The notes beneath the pieces are model-generated. The model saw nothing but the letters and a program-made list of their open reading frames with translations. It did no database searches and was not told the DNA's origin. The position numbers were made by a program, and so were the translations under genes. Source: Solibacillus cecembensis (GTDB lineage: Bacteria > Bacillota > Bacilli > Bacillales_A > Planococcaceae). From it: 64,000 bases of DNA. This document shows, piece by piece, positions 27,547-35,996 of this stretch; positions within the stretch are counted from its first letter, which is position 1; each line of letters opens with the position of its first letter. The stretch is from contig NZ_LMBZ01000005.1 in assembly GCF_001439635.1 (NCBI RefSeq), positions 66,858-130,857 of the forward strand, written 5' to 3'.

Positions 27547-27698
27547 TTTTTCACATCCAAATATTTATTTTAATTTTCAATATTATGTTATTATGGAATA
27601 TTTCCACTATCAAAGAATTAACCCTACTATAAATTTTTTGTATTATTATATAGATTTCATCGTGGCGCAAAGAGTTATTTTAAAATCCATCTCTTCTC

Positions 27699-28382
27699 TC
27701 AATTTACTCGTTCTTTTAATAATATTGAGCATATTTGGAAATCTAAAGCTGTATCAATATCCAATGAGTTCATAGTCGGCATGACATATCCTTTAGTCTT
27801 ACTTGTTAAAAATGTTTGTTCAATTAATATATTTTCAGTCCTTCCAACATAAATCGCACCATTCAAAGCATACACTTTTGGTAAATCTTGACGTCTAGCA
27901 ATCGTTTGTGTTTGCGGAATAAGTGGTTCCATCGCACCCTCATTCAACGTATACATCCAATAAGGTGAGTGATCTGGTTCTGTAACCGACACACAAAAAT
28001 CAGCCTGTTTTTCTAACATATATGCAATGCACTCATCAATCTGCTCGGCCGTACGTAAAGGAGACGTAGGTTGCAATATTACAACGTACTCATACCCTGG
28101 ACATTGCTTTATCGCATGAATCACTGGTTCAATTCCTGGTGTATCATCTTGTGCCAATTCAATTGGTCTCACAAAAGGCACATCACAGCCATATTGTTTA
28201 GCTACTTCAATAATCTCCATATCTTCTGACGACAATATAACATGATCAATATAATGAGACTTGTTTGCTTCTTCAATTGTCCATGCAAGGAGTGGCTTGC
28301 CCGCTAAATCGCGAATATTTTTTCGTAATACTCCCTTTGATCCACCTCGAGCTGGAATAACAGCTAAAATTTTCGGTTTCAT
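27699..28382 (-). CDS. legF: CMP-legionaminic acid synthetase (LegF/NeuA family)
   Basis: 227 residues. The signature IPARGGSKGVLRKNI at the N-terminus and LQPTSPLRTAEQID are typical of CMP-nonulosonate synthetases. It activates the nine-carbon sugar with CTP for transfer by the Maf proteins. It overlaps ptmE by four bases and is the last gene of the leg operon. The sugar could be legionaminic, pseudaminic or neuraminic acid; the PtmE/LegB neighbours point to legionaminic acid. Confidence 0.88.
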   Translation of the reverse strand: MKPKILAVIPARGGSKGVLRKNIRDLAGKPLLAWTIEEANKSHYIDHVILSSEDMEIIEVAKQYGCDVPFVRPIELAQDDTPGIEPVIHAIKQCPGYEYVVILQPTSPLRTAEQIDECIAYMLEKQADFCVSVTEPDHSPYWMYTLNEGAMEPLIPQTQTIARRQDLPKVYALNGAIYVGRTENILIEQTFLTSKTKGYVMPTMNSLDIDTALDFQICSILLKERVN

Positions 28383-29428
28383 TTATATTGCTCCTCATAA
28401 TCATGATTGGCTTTCTCGAAATCATCTACACGTCCAATATCCAACCAATATTCTCGCACTGGGAATGCTGAAACATTTTTTTGTTCATCCATTAACTGTT
28501 TAAATAAATCGGGCATATCATAAAATTTATCTTGTGGGATATAGTCAAACACTTCTGGGCTTAATACATAAATCCCTGCATTTACGAAGCTACGTTGCAT
28601 AGGTTTTTCTTTAATTGAAACTAGCTGCTGACCATCCGTTTCAATAACACCATATGGTATTTGATATTCATATTCTCGCACACACATTGTTGCTAATGCA
28701 TTTGTATCTTCATGGAAGTGTAACAGCTGCTCAAAATTGACCTGTGTTAACAAATCACCATTCATAACAAAGATCGGGCTAGTAGGTTTTTCTTTCATCA
28801 AAGACAAAGCCCCTGCTGTACCCATTCTTTTATCTTCCTCTATATAAGAAATAGATACACCAAATGCCGATCCATCTTGGAAATAATCTTGAATAATTTC
28901 TTTTTTATAATTCACAGATAATATAAAATTAATAAATCCGTATCGTTTAAAGCCTTCAATAATCGTTTCTAAAATCGGTTTATTACCAACGTTCAGCATA
29001 GGTTTGGGGATATTTTCCGTTAATGGACGCAAGCGTGTACCAAGCCCACCTGCCATTAAAATAACGGTATTTTTATTTTCTTTCGTAATAGGGTCCTCGT
29101 CCGCAAAGATAATATCAATAATTTGATTATCCATATCAACAATTGGTAGTTGCTTTAACTTATGTTTTTTTAATAACCTTAAACAATCACTATACGTGTT
29201 TTCAATACTTGCTGTAATTGGTGATGAATTCATGACCTGATTAATCGGTACGTCTAATCCCTCACCGCGTAAAATACCTCTACGAATATCTCCATCAGTT
29301 ACAGTACCTAATAAATTGTTTATTGCGTCCACAACTACTGCAAATTGCAAAGAAGAGTCATCAATGATTTTCATGGTTTCTACAAGTGTGGTATTTTCAT
29401 TAACTAATATACTTCTCCAATGCTTCAT
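28379..29428 (-). CDS. ptmE: PtmE-like nucleotidyltransferase with CBS pair
   Basis: 349 residues. A CBS-domain pair spans about 1-115 (TVTDGDIRRGILRG), followed by a nucleotidyltransferase (VILMAGGLGTRLRPLTENIPKPML). This architecture is that of Campylobacter PtmE, which makes GDP-glucosamine at the start of the legionaminic acid route; the CBS pair may sense a nucleotide. Starts three bases after the legH stop. The presence of PtmE predicts a GDP- rather than UDP-linked pathway. Confidence 0.85.
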   Translation of the reverse strand: MKHWRSILVNENTTLVETMKIIDDSSLQFAVVVDAINNLLGTVTDGDIRRGILRGEGLDVPINQVMNSSPITASIENTYSDCLRLLKKHKLKQLPIVDMDNQIIDIIFADEDPITKENKNTVILMAGGLGTRLRPLTENIPKPMLNVGNKPILETIIEGFKRYGFINFILSVNYKKEIIQDYFQDGSAFGVSISYIEEDKRMGTAGALSLMKEKPTSPIFVMNGDLLTQVNFEQLLHFHEDTNALATMCVREYEYQIPYGVIETDGQQLVSIKEKPMQRSFVNAGIYVLSPEVFDYIPQDKFYDMPDLFKQLMDEQKNVSAFPVREYWLDIGRVDDFEKANHDYEEQYK

Positions 29429-29431
29429 CTT

Positions 29432-30055
29432 TTACACTTCCTTCGCAGGTACGCCAAAAGCTTTTTTATTAGTACCTATATTTGAAATAACAACTGCCCC
29501 GGCTCCAATCAGCGTACTCTTTCCTACAGTAACACCTTGTCTAATAGTACTACCTACACCAATATGAGAACTATCATCTATATGAACATTCCCTGAAAGT
29601 GTTACGCCTGGTGCAATATGCACATGTGATCCAATTACACAATCATGCTCAATAATTACTCCTGTATTAATAATCGTATTTTCTCCAATTTTGACTTGTG
29701 GCTGGATAATTGATCCCGCCATTATTTGAACGCCTACCTCTAATATTGCTGTCGCAGAAATGACTGTCTTGGGATGAATACATGTTGCAAATACATACCC
29801 TTGATTTTTCATTTCCTCAAAAATACTTTGGCGAACTGTTGAAATATGCACAGTTCCTAATCCTAAAATAAGTTCTACTTCTTCTGTATTATAGGTTACA
29901 ATCATTTCATCCGTTCCAAGGTACTTCAAACCATAGTAATTCATTTGTTTTTCTGGTGCTGTAAAGCCCAAAATTTCACGATTTTGAAGTAATAATATCT
30001 CAGTCAATACTGACGCATGACCGCCATTACCTAATATTATTATCGGCTTATTCAT
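29432..30055 (-). CDS. legH: NeuD/LegH-type N-acetyltransferase
   Basis: 207 residues. The N-terminal nucleotide-type fold with GNGGHASVL (sialic acid O-acetyltransferase/PglD family) is followed by a left-handed beta-helix of hexapeptide repeats (IGENTIINTGVIIEHDCVIG, IGVGSTIRQGVTVG). In the legionaminic acid route LegH acetylates the C4 amino group. ATG 30055 is chosen because AAGGA lies eleven bases upstream; an ATG at 30067 overlaps this SD. It overlaps the 3' end of legI. Confidence 0.87.
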   Translation of the reverse strand: MNKPIIILGNGGHASVLTEILLLQNREILGFTAPEKQMNYYGLKYLGTDEMIVTYNTEEVELILGLGTVHISTVRQSIFEEMKNQGYVFATCIHPKTVISATAILEVGVQIMAGSIIQPQVKIGENTIINTGVIIEHDCVIGSHVHIAPGVTLSGNVHIDDSSHIGVGSTIRQGVTVGKSTLIGAGAVVISNIGTNKKAFGVPAKEV

Positions 30056-31127
30056 CAATCTGTTCATCCTTACGATAAAATTTAGTAGTTCTTCCCCCTA
30101 ATATCGACCAATATTTTGATGGAGATATGCCATTACCAGGTCTTTTAATAGTAATATTGGATTTTTTTAGTAATTCACCTTGCTTAATGTCTACACTCGC
30201 CACGATACTTTTTCTTGCCGCTACTCGGTTTTTCATTTCATTTGCTGTTGGTTGTTTTAAACCGTTACCTAGAGCACACTCAACTTGACGAATACTTTCT
30301 ACCATTCTAGCTAACCCTGATGGCTCCAATGATGCTACATGATCCGGCCCTGGTAATGTTCGGTCCAATGTGAAATGTTTCTCAATAACAGTTGCCCCCA
30401 TGCTAGTCGCAGCAATTGGAATTGTAATTCCTTGTGAATGGTCAGAAAAACCTATTGGCAACTCTAGTTCTTCAAATAGTTGATACATCGCTTTTAAATT
30501 AATCGTTTCTAAAGGTGCTGGATATTCCGTTGTACAATGTAGAACGGTTACATATTTTTGCAAAACCTCCTTAGCCTCAGCTGTTTTATAAAATAAATCC
30601 ACGCTATCCATTGTAACTTCAGCATTTGGTTTTGCTAAACCGAAAGCTATAAAGGATAACGCTTCATGTATTTCCTCAATCGTAGCCATTCCTGTTGAAA
30701 TAATTATTTTCTTTTGCTTTGTTGCAATATAATGAATGAATGGTGAATTTGTCAGCTCGCCAGAAGGTATTTTTACTGTTTGCATTTGTAAGTGATCAAC
30801 TAAAAAATCCACGCTATCGTAATCAAACGGCGTAGATAAAAATTCAATCCCTATATCATTACAATAATCGTTTAAAGCCTTGAATTCATCAAAGGAAAGT
30901 TCCAGTTTCTTCAACATCTCAAATTGTGAGGTCGTTTCTCCCAGATTTTCTATTTGATAATCTGCTTGCATTGCCTCTTTCGTTACTAAATTTTCAGCAC
31001 GAAATGTTTGAAATTTAACGGCATCTGCTCCTGCTTCTTTTGCAACTCGTATTAACTCTTTAGCCATTTCAATAGAGCCATTATGATTGACTCCTGCTTC
31101 AGCGATGATATATGTAGATTGGCTCAT
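30048..31127 (-). CDS. legI: Legionaminic acid synthase (NeuB family)
   Basis: 359 residues. TIM-barrel NeuB domain (IIAEAGVNHNGSIEMAKELI, KIPSGELTN, IGFSDHS, VIEKHFTLDR) and C-terminal SAF/antifreeze-like domain (about 295-350, KSIVASVDIKQGELL). Condenses phosphoenolpyruvate with a six-carbon 2,4-diacetamido sugar to give the nine-carbon acid. Overlaps legG by four bases (ATGA). Confidence 0.92.
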   Translation of the reverse strand: MSQSTYIIAEAGVNHNGSIEMAKELIRVAKEAGADAVKFQTFRAENLVTKEAMQADYQIENLGETTSQFEMLKKLELSFDEFKALNDYCNDIGIEFLSTPFDYDSVDFLVDHLQMQTVKIPSGELTNSPFIHYIATKQKKIIISTGMATIEEIHEALSFIAFGLAKPNAEVTMDSVDLFYKTAEAKEVLQKYVTVLHCTTEYPAPLETINLKAMYQLFEELELPIGFSDHSQGITIPIAATSMGATVIEKHFTLDRTLPGPDHVASLEPSGLARMVESIRQVECALGNGLKQPTANEMKNRVAARKSIVASVDIKQGELLKKSNITIKRPGNGISPSKYWSILGGRTTKFYRKDEQIDE

Positions 31128-32251
31128 AAATCATAAAACTCCTTTTGTATTGTAAGTGATGGAATCTCTTTTAATTGGTTCATAATTTTCTCAACGACAT
31201 GTCCATCTCCAAAAATTTGATCATACGGACCTTTGTATTGTAAAGCTGCCTCTACTGCTTTTTCTATTGCTGAGGCTTCTAATAAACAATCAAATACCGA
31301 GTTTGGTTTTTCACGTCCTAATTGTCTGTCTCCACAGTTTATTGTGGGTGTTTGTAAATAGGGCACTTCAATTAAACCACTAGACGAATTTCCTACCACC
31401 ACACTTGCATATTTTACAGCACTTAAATACCTTAATTGACCTAATGAATCAAACACTTTTGCATTTTCATGTTTCAGTACAAATTCTTCAATAGCTTTAT
31501 TAATTTTTCTACCACCATTATCAGCATTTGCTTTTGTAAAGACTAAATTGACAGTCGGATAATTACTCAATGCTTCCAATAATGCATTGACTCCATTTGT
31601 TTGGAGGTTGGTTTCTGGATGATACGTAATTAAAATCATCGGTTGCTCTCTATTTAATTGAAGGTCTGTATATAACTCTTCCTTCGTGAGCAACGGGAGT
31701 TTTAATATATTTTCAATACCTATTGCGCCTACATTCCAAACCCTTTTAGGATTTTCACCAAGCTGAATAACTCTTTTACGATGTGATTCTGTACTCGTAA
31801 AATGCCATGTTGCCATTTTAGTAATTGAATGACGTATTGCATCATCATAAGCTCCAAAAGTACATTCTCCACCATGAATATGTGCAATTGGAATTTGCAT
31901 AACAAGGGCCGTTTGTGCTGCTGCTAACATTTCAAATCGATCACCTAAAATAATTATTAAATCTGGTGTTAATCTCTCAAATGCACTAGAAAACCCAATT
32001 GTCGCCAACCCAATAGATTTTGCGATTCCTGTTGCTGTATCTGAAGATAACAACATTTCCACCTTTTCATCTATGACAAAACTATCTGCTTCAATTTGCT
32101 TATATGTTAAGCCAAATTCTGAGGATAAATGCATCCCAGTCACAACTAGTTGAAGTTCAAAATCAGCTGATTGTTTAATTTCATGCATTAAATTTGAAAG
32201 TAACCCGTACTCAGCACGCGTCCCTGTAACAACACATATTTTTCGTTTCAC
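31124..32251 (-). CDS. legG: Hydrolysing NDP-sugar 2-epimerase (LegG/NeuC family)
   Basis: 375 residues. CVVTGTRAEYGLLSNLM, LGDRFEMLAAA, IPIAHIHGGE, and the C-terminal VVGNSSSGLIEVP are hallmarks of NeuC/LegG. Removes the nucleotide and inverts C2 to release 2,4-diacetamido-2,4,6-trideoxymannose, the LegI substrate. GTG start at 32251 after GAGGG. Lies directly after legC. Confidence 0.92.
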   Translation of the reverse strand: MKRKICVVTGTRAEYGLLSNLMHEIKQSADFELQLVVTGMHLSSEFGLTYKQIEADSFVIDEKVEMLLSSDTATGIAKSIGLATIGFSSAFERLTPDLIIILGDRFEMLAAAQTALVMQIPIAHIHGGECTFGAYDDAIRHSITKMATWHFTSTESHRKRVIQLGENPKRVWNVGAIGIENILKLPLLTKEELYTDLQLNREQPMILITYHPETNLQTNGVNALLEALSNYPTVNLVFTKANADNGGRKINKAIEEFVLKHENAKVFDSLGQLRYLSAVKYASVVVGNSSSGLIEVPYLQTPTINCGDRQLGREKPNSVFDCLLEASAIEKAVEAALQYKGPYDQIFGDGHVVEKIMNQLKEIPSLTIQKEFYDL

Positions 32252-32254
32252 TCG

Positions 32255-33409
32255 TTATCCCTCTTTTATCGGTGTGCTCGGAATATTAATAATTTTTTTA
32301 TCCAATTTTTCAGTTGTAGATAAATCGTCTCTTGGACAATCAAGATACGGTTTTAATTTGTGCATCGGTGTCCAAATCGGACGACTCATTACACCATTAT
32401 CATTCAAAAATTCTAAAACTTCATCACGCTCTAATGTATCATCTAAAATTAATGTTTGTAGCCAATAGTTACTCATTGAATACTCTGGCTCTTTGAAAAG
32501 AGTGACACCTTCTAATGGTGCGACTAGCTCTTCATAAAAAGCAGTTAATGTACGTTTTCGTTCAATAAATTCCAGGATTTTTTCCAATTGCGCACAACCT
32601 AATGCTGCATTTATATTAGGTAAACGATAATTAAATGCAACTTCATCATGTTCATATTCCCAACGATGTGGCACTTTCGCTGTTGTTGTAATGTGCTTCG
32701 CATAATCTGCTAACTCTTCATCATCCGTTAAAATGGCACCACCACCACCTGTTGTAATGATTTTATTGCCGTTAAAGCTAATCGCACTAACTTTACCAAA
32801 GCTGCCTGTATGCTTTCCTTTATAGTAAGTCCCCAATGATTCTGCGGCATCTTCCACTAATACCAGATGATATTTTTCGCAAAGTAATTGTAATTCTTCT
32901 AAGTCCATCGCATGTCCAAAAGTATGCATTGGAACAACTGCGCGTATGACACGACCCGTTTCTTTGTTAATTAATTGGTCATTTTTCACTTCTCCAATTG
33001 CTAAAATATATGCCTCTAGTTTTTTTGGATCAAGGCCTAGTGTTTGTTCCGATACATCTACAAAATGAGGCACAGCACCAATATAAGATGCTGCATTCGC
33101 AGTTGCAACAAATGTTAATGCTGGCATAAATACTTCTTCATTCGCTTGTACACCTGCTACTTTCAACGCAATATGTAATGCCGCAGTACCATTCATAACG
33201 GCAACAGCACGTTTCACCCCTGTAAAACGCGCTAAATCTTCCTCAAAACGGGTTACATAGGCTCCTACCGAGGATACCCATCCTGTTTGAATGCACTCTG
33301 TTACATACTCAAGCTCTTTATCATTGAAAGTTGGTTCGTGCAAAGGTACAAAATCTTTTTGATAATGCGCTTTCACTTGTTCTGTAAATGTTAGCCATTG
33401 AGTATTCAT
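32255..33409 (-). CDS. legC: PLP-dependent aminotransferase LegC
   Basis: 384 residues, DegT/DnrJ/EryC1 family. The catalytic lysine is in SFNGNKIITTGGGGA; substrate loop residues AVMNGTAALHIAL and VEDAAESLGTYYKG are visible. Adds an amino group at C4 of the 4-keto sugar made by LegB. Overlaps legB by four bases. Confidence 0.93.
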   Translation of the reverse strand: MNTQWLTFTEQVKAHYQKDFVPLHEPTFNDKELEYVTECIQTGWVSSVGAYVTRFEEDLARFTGVKRAVAVMNGTAALHIALKVAGVQANEEVFMPALTFVATANAASYIGAVPHFVDVSEQTLGLDPKKLEAYILAIGEVKNDQLINKETGRVIRAVVPMHTFGHAMDLEELQLLCEKYHLVLVEDAAESLGTYYKGKHTGSFGKVSAISFNGNKIITTGGGGAILTDDEELADYAKHITTTAKVPHRWEYEHDEVAFNYRLPNINAALGCAQLEKILEFIERKRTLTAFYEELVAPLEGVTLFKEPEYSMSNYWLQTLILDDTLERDEVLEFLNDNGVMSRPIWTPMHKLKPYLDCPRDDLSTTEKLDKKIINIPSTPIKEG

Positions 33410-34407
33410 ATATTATATACATCTGCCTTATATTGAGCTAAATTTTTTGGATTTGTAAACCATTCAATTGTTTCTTCTAAACCACGACGGAAGCCTTCTT
33501 TATCACCATATTGTGGTGTCCAGCCAAGCAATTTTTTTGCTTTTTTATTTTCAGCCCACAGACGCTCTACTTCACTTTTATCAGGACGTAATCGCTGCTC
33601 GTCCGTTTCAATTGTCAAGTTGATACCCATAATTTCAGCAATCATTTCCGCTGTTTCACCAATAGAAACCTCGTAGTTTGAACCGATATTGATTACTTCA
33701 CCAATTGATTTTTCTGAGTTCATGACAGAAATAAAACCATTCACAGTGTCTTTTACATAGTTAAAATCACGTGTTGGACTAATTGCTCCAAGCTTAATTG
33801 TATCTTTTCCACTTGCAAGCTGACTAATAATCGTTGGAATCACCGCACGTGCTGATTGACGTGGTCCATATGTATTGAATGGACGAATAATCGACACTGG
33901 CGTATCAAATGAACGATAAAATGATAATGCCATTTGATCCGCACCAATTTTAGATGCTGAATAAGGCGACTGCCCTTGTAATGGATGTTCTTCATCAATT
34001 GGTACGTAAAGCGCCGTCCCGTACACTTCACTTGTCGATGTATGCACAACTTTTTCTACACCTAATTCACGCGCTGCTTGTACGACATTTAGTGTGCCGT
34101 TAATATTTGTATCGACATATGTAGCTGGTGAGTGGTACGAATACGGAATAGCAATAAGTGCCGCCAAATTCAATACATGTGTACAGCCTTTCATCGCTTC
34201 CTTCACACCAAATGGATCACGAATATCACCCGTGAATACGTCAATTGATGACTTGATTTCTGCTGATGAATGATCTAACCAACCATATGAATTAAATGAA
34301 TTGTAATAAGCGAAAGCACGTACATCATGGCCTTGCCGTACAAGTTCTTCTGTTAAATGTGAGCCGATAAAGCCATCAGCACCCGTTATCAAAATTTTGT
34401 TTCCCAA
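33406..34407 (-). CDS. legB: NAD-dependent 4,6-dehydratase LegB
   Basis: 333 residues, extended SDR family. Rossmann motif GADGFIGSHL at the N-terminus and catalytic YSASK in SPYSASKIGADQ. Converts nucleotide-GlcNAc (GDP-linked if PtmE acts first) to the 6-deoxy-4-keto sugar, first committed step of legionaminic acid synthesis. TTG start after GGAGGAAG. First gene of the compact legBCGIH-ptmE-legF run. Confidence 0.93.
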   Translation of the reverse strand: MGNKILITGADGFIGSHLTEELVRQGHDVRAFAYYNSFNSYGWLDHSSAEIKSSIDVFTGDIRDPFGVKEAMKGCTHVLNLAALIAIPYSYHSPATYVDTNINGTLNVVQAARELGVEKVVHTSTSEVYGTALYVPIDEEHPLQGQSPYSASKIGADQMALSFYRSFDTPVSIIRPFNTYGPRQSARAVIPTIISQLASGKDTIKLGAISPTRDFNYVKDTVNGFISVMNSEKSIGEVINIGSNYEVSIGETAEMIAEIMGINLTIETDEQRLRPDKSEVERLWAENKKAKKLLGWTPQYGDKEGFRRGLEETIEWFTNPKNLAQYKADVYNI

Positions 34408-34438
34408 CAGTCTTCCTCCTTACTTTTATTTACTTAAT

Positions 34439-35632
34439 TCAGCGCGAAATGAGCTCCGTAAATTCCATTTCATTTATTAAGGGAACGTTATTGATTTTTG
34501 CTCCTTTAACGGCTGTATTAAATACTTTAACTTTTGTTTGCTCTATCTTTTCATTATACCAAGATAAAAAAACTTGAAACATTGCCGAAGTATTTATTTC
34601 ACTTCCGTCATTTGCTGCTATTCTTCGAAGGAATAGGTCAGTAGAAGCATCCCTTCCAGAAGTTGATAATATTGCATGCGTATTGCCCTCTGCGAAGCCC
34701 AAATCTTGACCAAACAGTACTATTTGGTCGTAACCTAATTGTTCCAACAAACTAAATGTCGTTGTACCTACCGATCCACCTGTTTCAATTAATGGGGCAT
34801 GGCGTTTTTCAGCCTCTTGCTCAGCCAATTTATAGCCTTGTTGATAAAGAATCGTTCGTTTCCCCTCATGTAACAATATACTTTTACTATTTGCAGTACT
34901 CAAATAATACAACTCACCACTAAACTCGCAATCTATAAATTGAGCCATTGTAACATCGTTCGCATCTGATAAAACAGTAGCCTTAGGTCGCACTCCATTT
35001 TCTAATAGCATTTTCAAGGCTGCTCCCACGACAAATATATCAACATTCTTTTGTTGTACTTTTAACCATTCAACAGTAGTATTTAAAGATGGTCCTGCTG
35101 CTACTAAACAAGCCAATCTATTTTGTGAGTCTACCTTTACTGTTTCGTCTCCCAATGCGTGATTGTGCTTAAAATTTTCTAGCATTTTAACAGCATTCTT
35201 TTTATAGGACACTTGATTTATTTTTATTACCTCTAACAGACCAAATAAAGGATGCTTTTCACCAATAGCCTTCAACCATACATTCGGTAATAATAACTGC
35301 ATATTATCAAAGTCAATTTTATTTAAATTATTGACTATTTGAATATGGCTTTTTTGCCACCAGGTTCCATTACTATTTTCTTTAAATAACGTATACTCTT
35401 CTTGATCAAAATAGTATACCGTTATTTTCTTTTCAACTATCAAGTTATCCAATGCTTGCAAATGATAACCTAAACCTAAGCCTATTAAAAGATAATGAGG
35501 TACATCTTGATGTATCTCGGAACTTACCCACCTTTTAGCATCTTCACGAGGACGATATTTACTATAAATAGCAATATTATTTAACTGCAATGTTGCCTCA
35601 CCATTTTTTGCTGTACTTATCTGCCAATGCAA
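34439..35632 (-). CDS. Maf (DUF115) flagellin glycosyltransferase, short form
   Basis: 397 residues. The MptE-like DUF115 core is visible: LLIGLGLGYHLQAL, LVAAGPSLNTTVEWL, VLSDANDVT, and ETGGSVGTTTFSLLEQL...FGQDLGF. Maf proteins transfer CMP-activated nonulosonic acids to Ser/Thr of flagellin in the cytosol. It lacks the long C-terminal helical part of the neighbouring Maf (562 residues). TTG start two bases after the stop of the preceding gene, without a strong SD, so probably translationally coupled. Confidence 0.86.
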   Translation of the reverse strand: MHWQISTAKNGEATLQLNNIAIYSKYRPREDAKRWVSSEIHQDVPHYLLIGLGLGYHLQALDNLIVEKKITVYYFDQEEYTLFKENSNGTWWQKSHIQIVNNLNKIDFDNMQLLLPNVWLKAIGEKHPLFGLLEVIKINQVSYKKNAVKMLENFKHNHALGDETVKVDSQNRLACLVAAGPSLNTTVEWLKVQQKNVDIFVVGAALKMLLENGVRPKATVLSDANDVTMAQFIDCEFSGELYYLSTANSKSILLHEGKRTILYQQGYKLAEQEAEKRHAPLIETGGSVGTTTFSLLEQLGYDQIVLFGQDLGFAEGNTHAILSTSGRDASTDLFLRRIAANDGSEINTSAMFQVFLSWYNEKIEQTKVKVFNTAVKGAKINNVPLINEMEFTELISR

Positions 35633-35633
35633 C

Positions 35634-35981
35634 TTACTGTACCGGGCCTACTACCTGTTCTAATCCAACAAAAAATGGTGCAATTTCATATTCAAACATA
35701 TCTGCTACAAGTACATAGTCCTGTATTTCTAACCCACTATTGATTTCAATCAAAAATTCCTGTATCTTTCTAATATTCAAATTGACTACTACACCATTAT
35801 TCTTTAATAATTCACTCGCTTCTGAAAGCCAAAGCACTCCTTCAGAAAAGTTATTAATTGCCTGTAATGCTTCATTAACATTGTCTTCCCTTAAGCTATT
35901 CGCAATAAACTCTGCCCCAGCCGGTACTTTTTCCATATATGAATTATAACTTTCAATTGTTTCAACGATTAAATCTTCCAT
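35634..35981 (-). CDS. Unknown small helical protein between the two Maf genes
   Basis: 115 residues from ATG 35981 (GTGAGG eight bases upstream; an ATG six bases earlier overlaps this SD). Composition is acidic and helical (AEFIANSLREDNVNEALQAI, VVVNLNIRKIQEFLIEINSG), with no signal peptide, TM segment or motif I know. Only two bases separate it from the short Maf, so it is co-translated with glycosyltransferases. Size and acidity are like a chaperone or adaptor (compare FliS/FlgN), but I cannot name a family. Confidence 0.75.
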   Translation of the reverse strand: MEDLIVETIESYNSYMEKVPAGAEFIANSLREDNVNEALQAINNFSEGVLWLSEASELLKNNGVVVNLNIRKIQEFLIEINSGLEIQDYVLVADMFEYEIAPFFVGLEQVVGPVQ

Positions 35982-35996
35982 TTTCATACCTCACTT

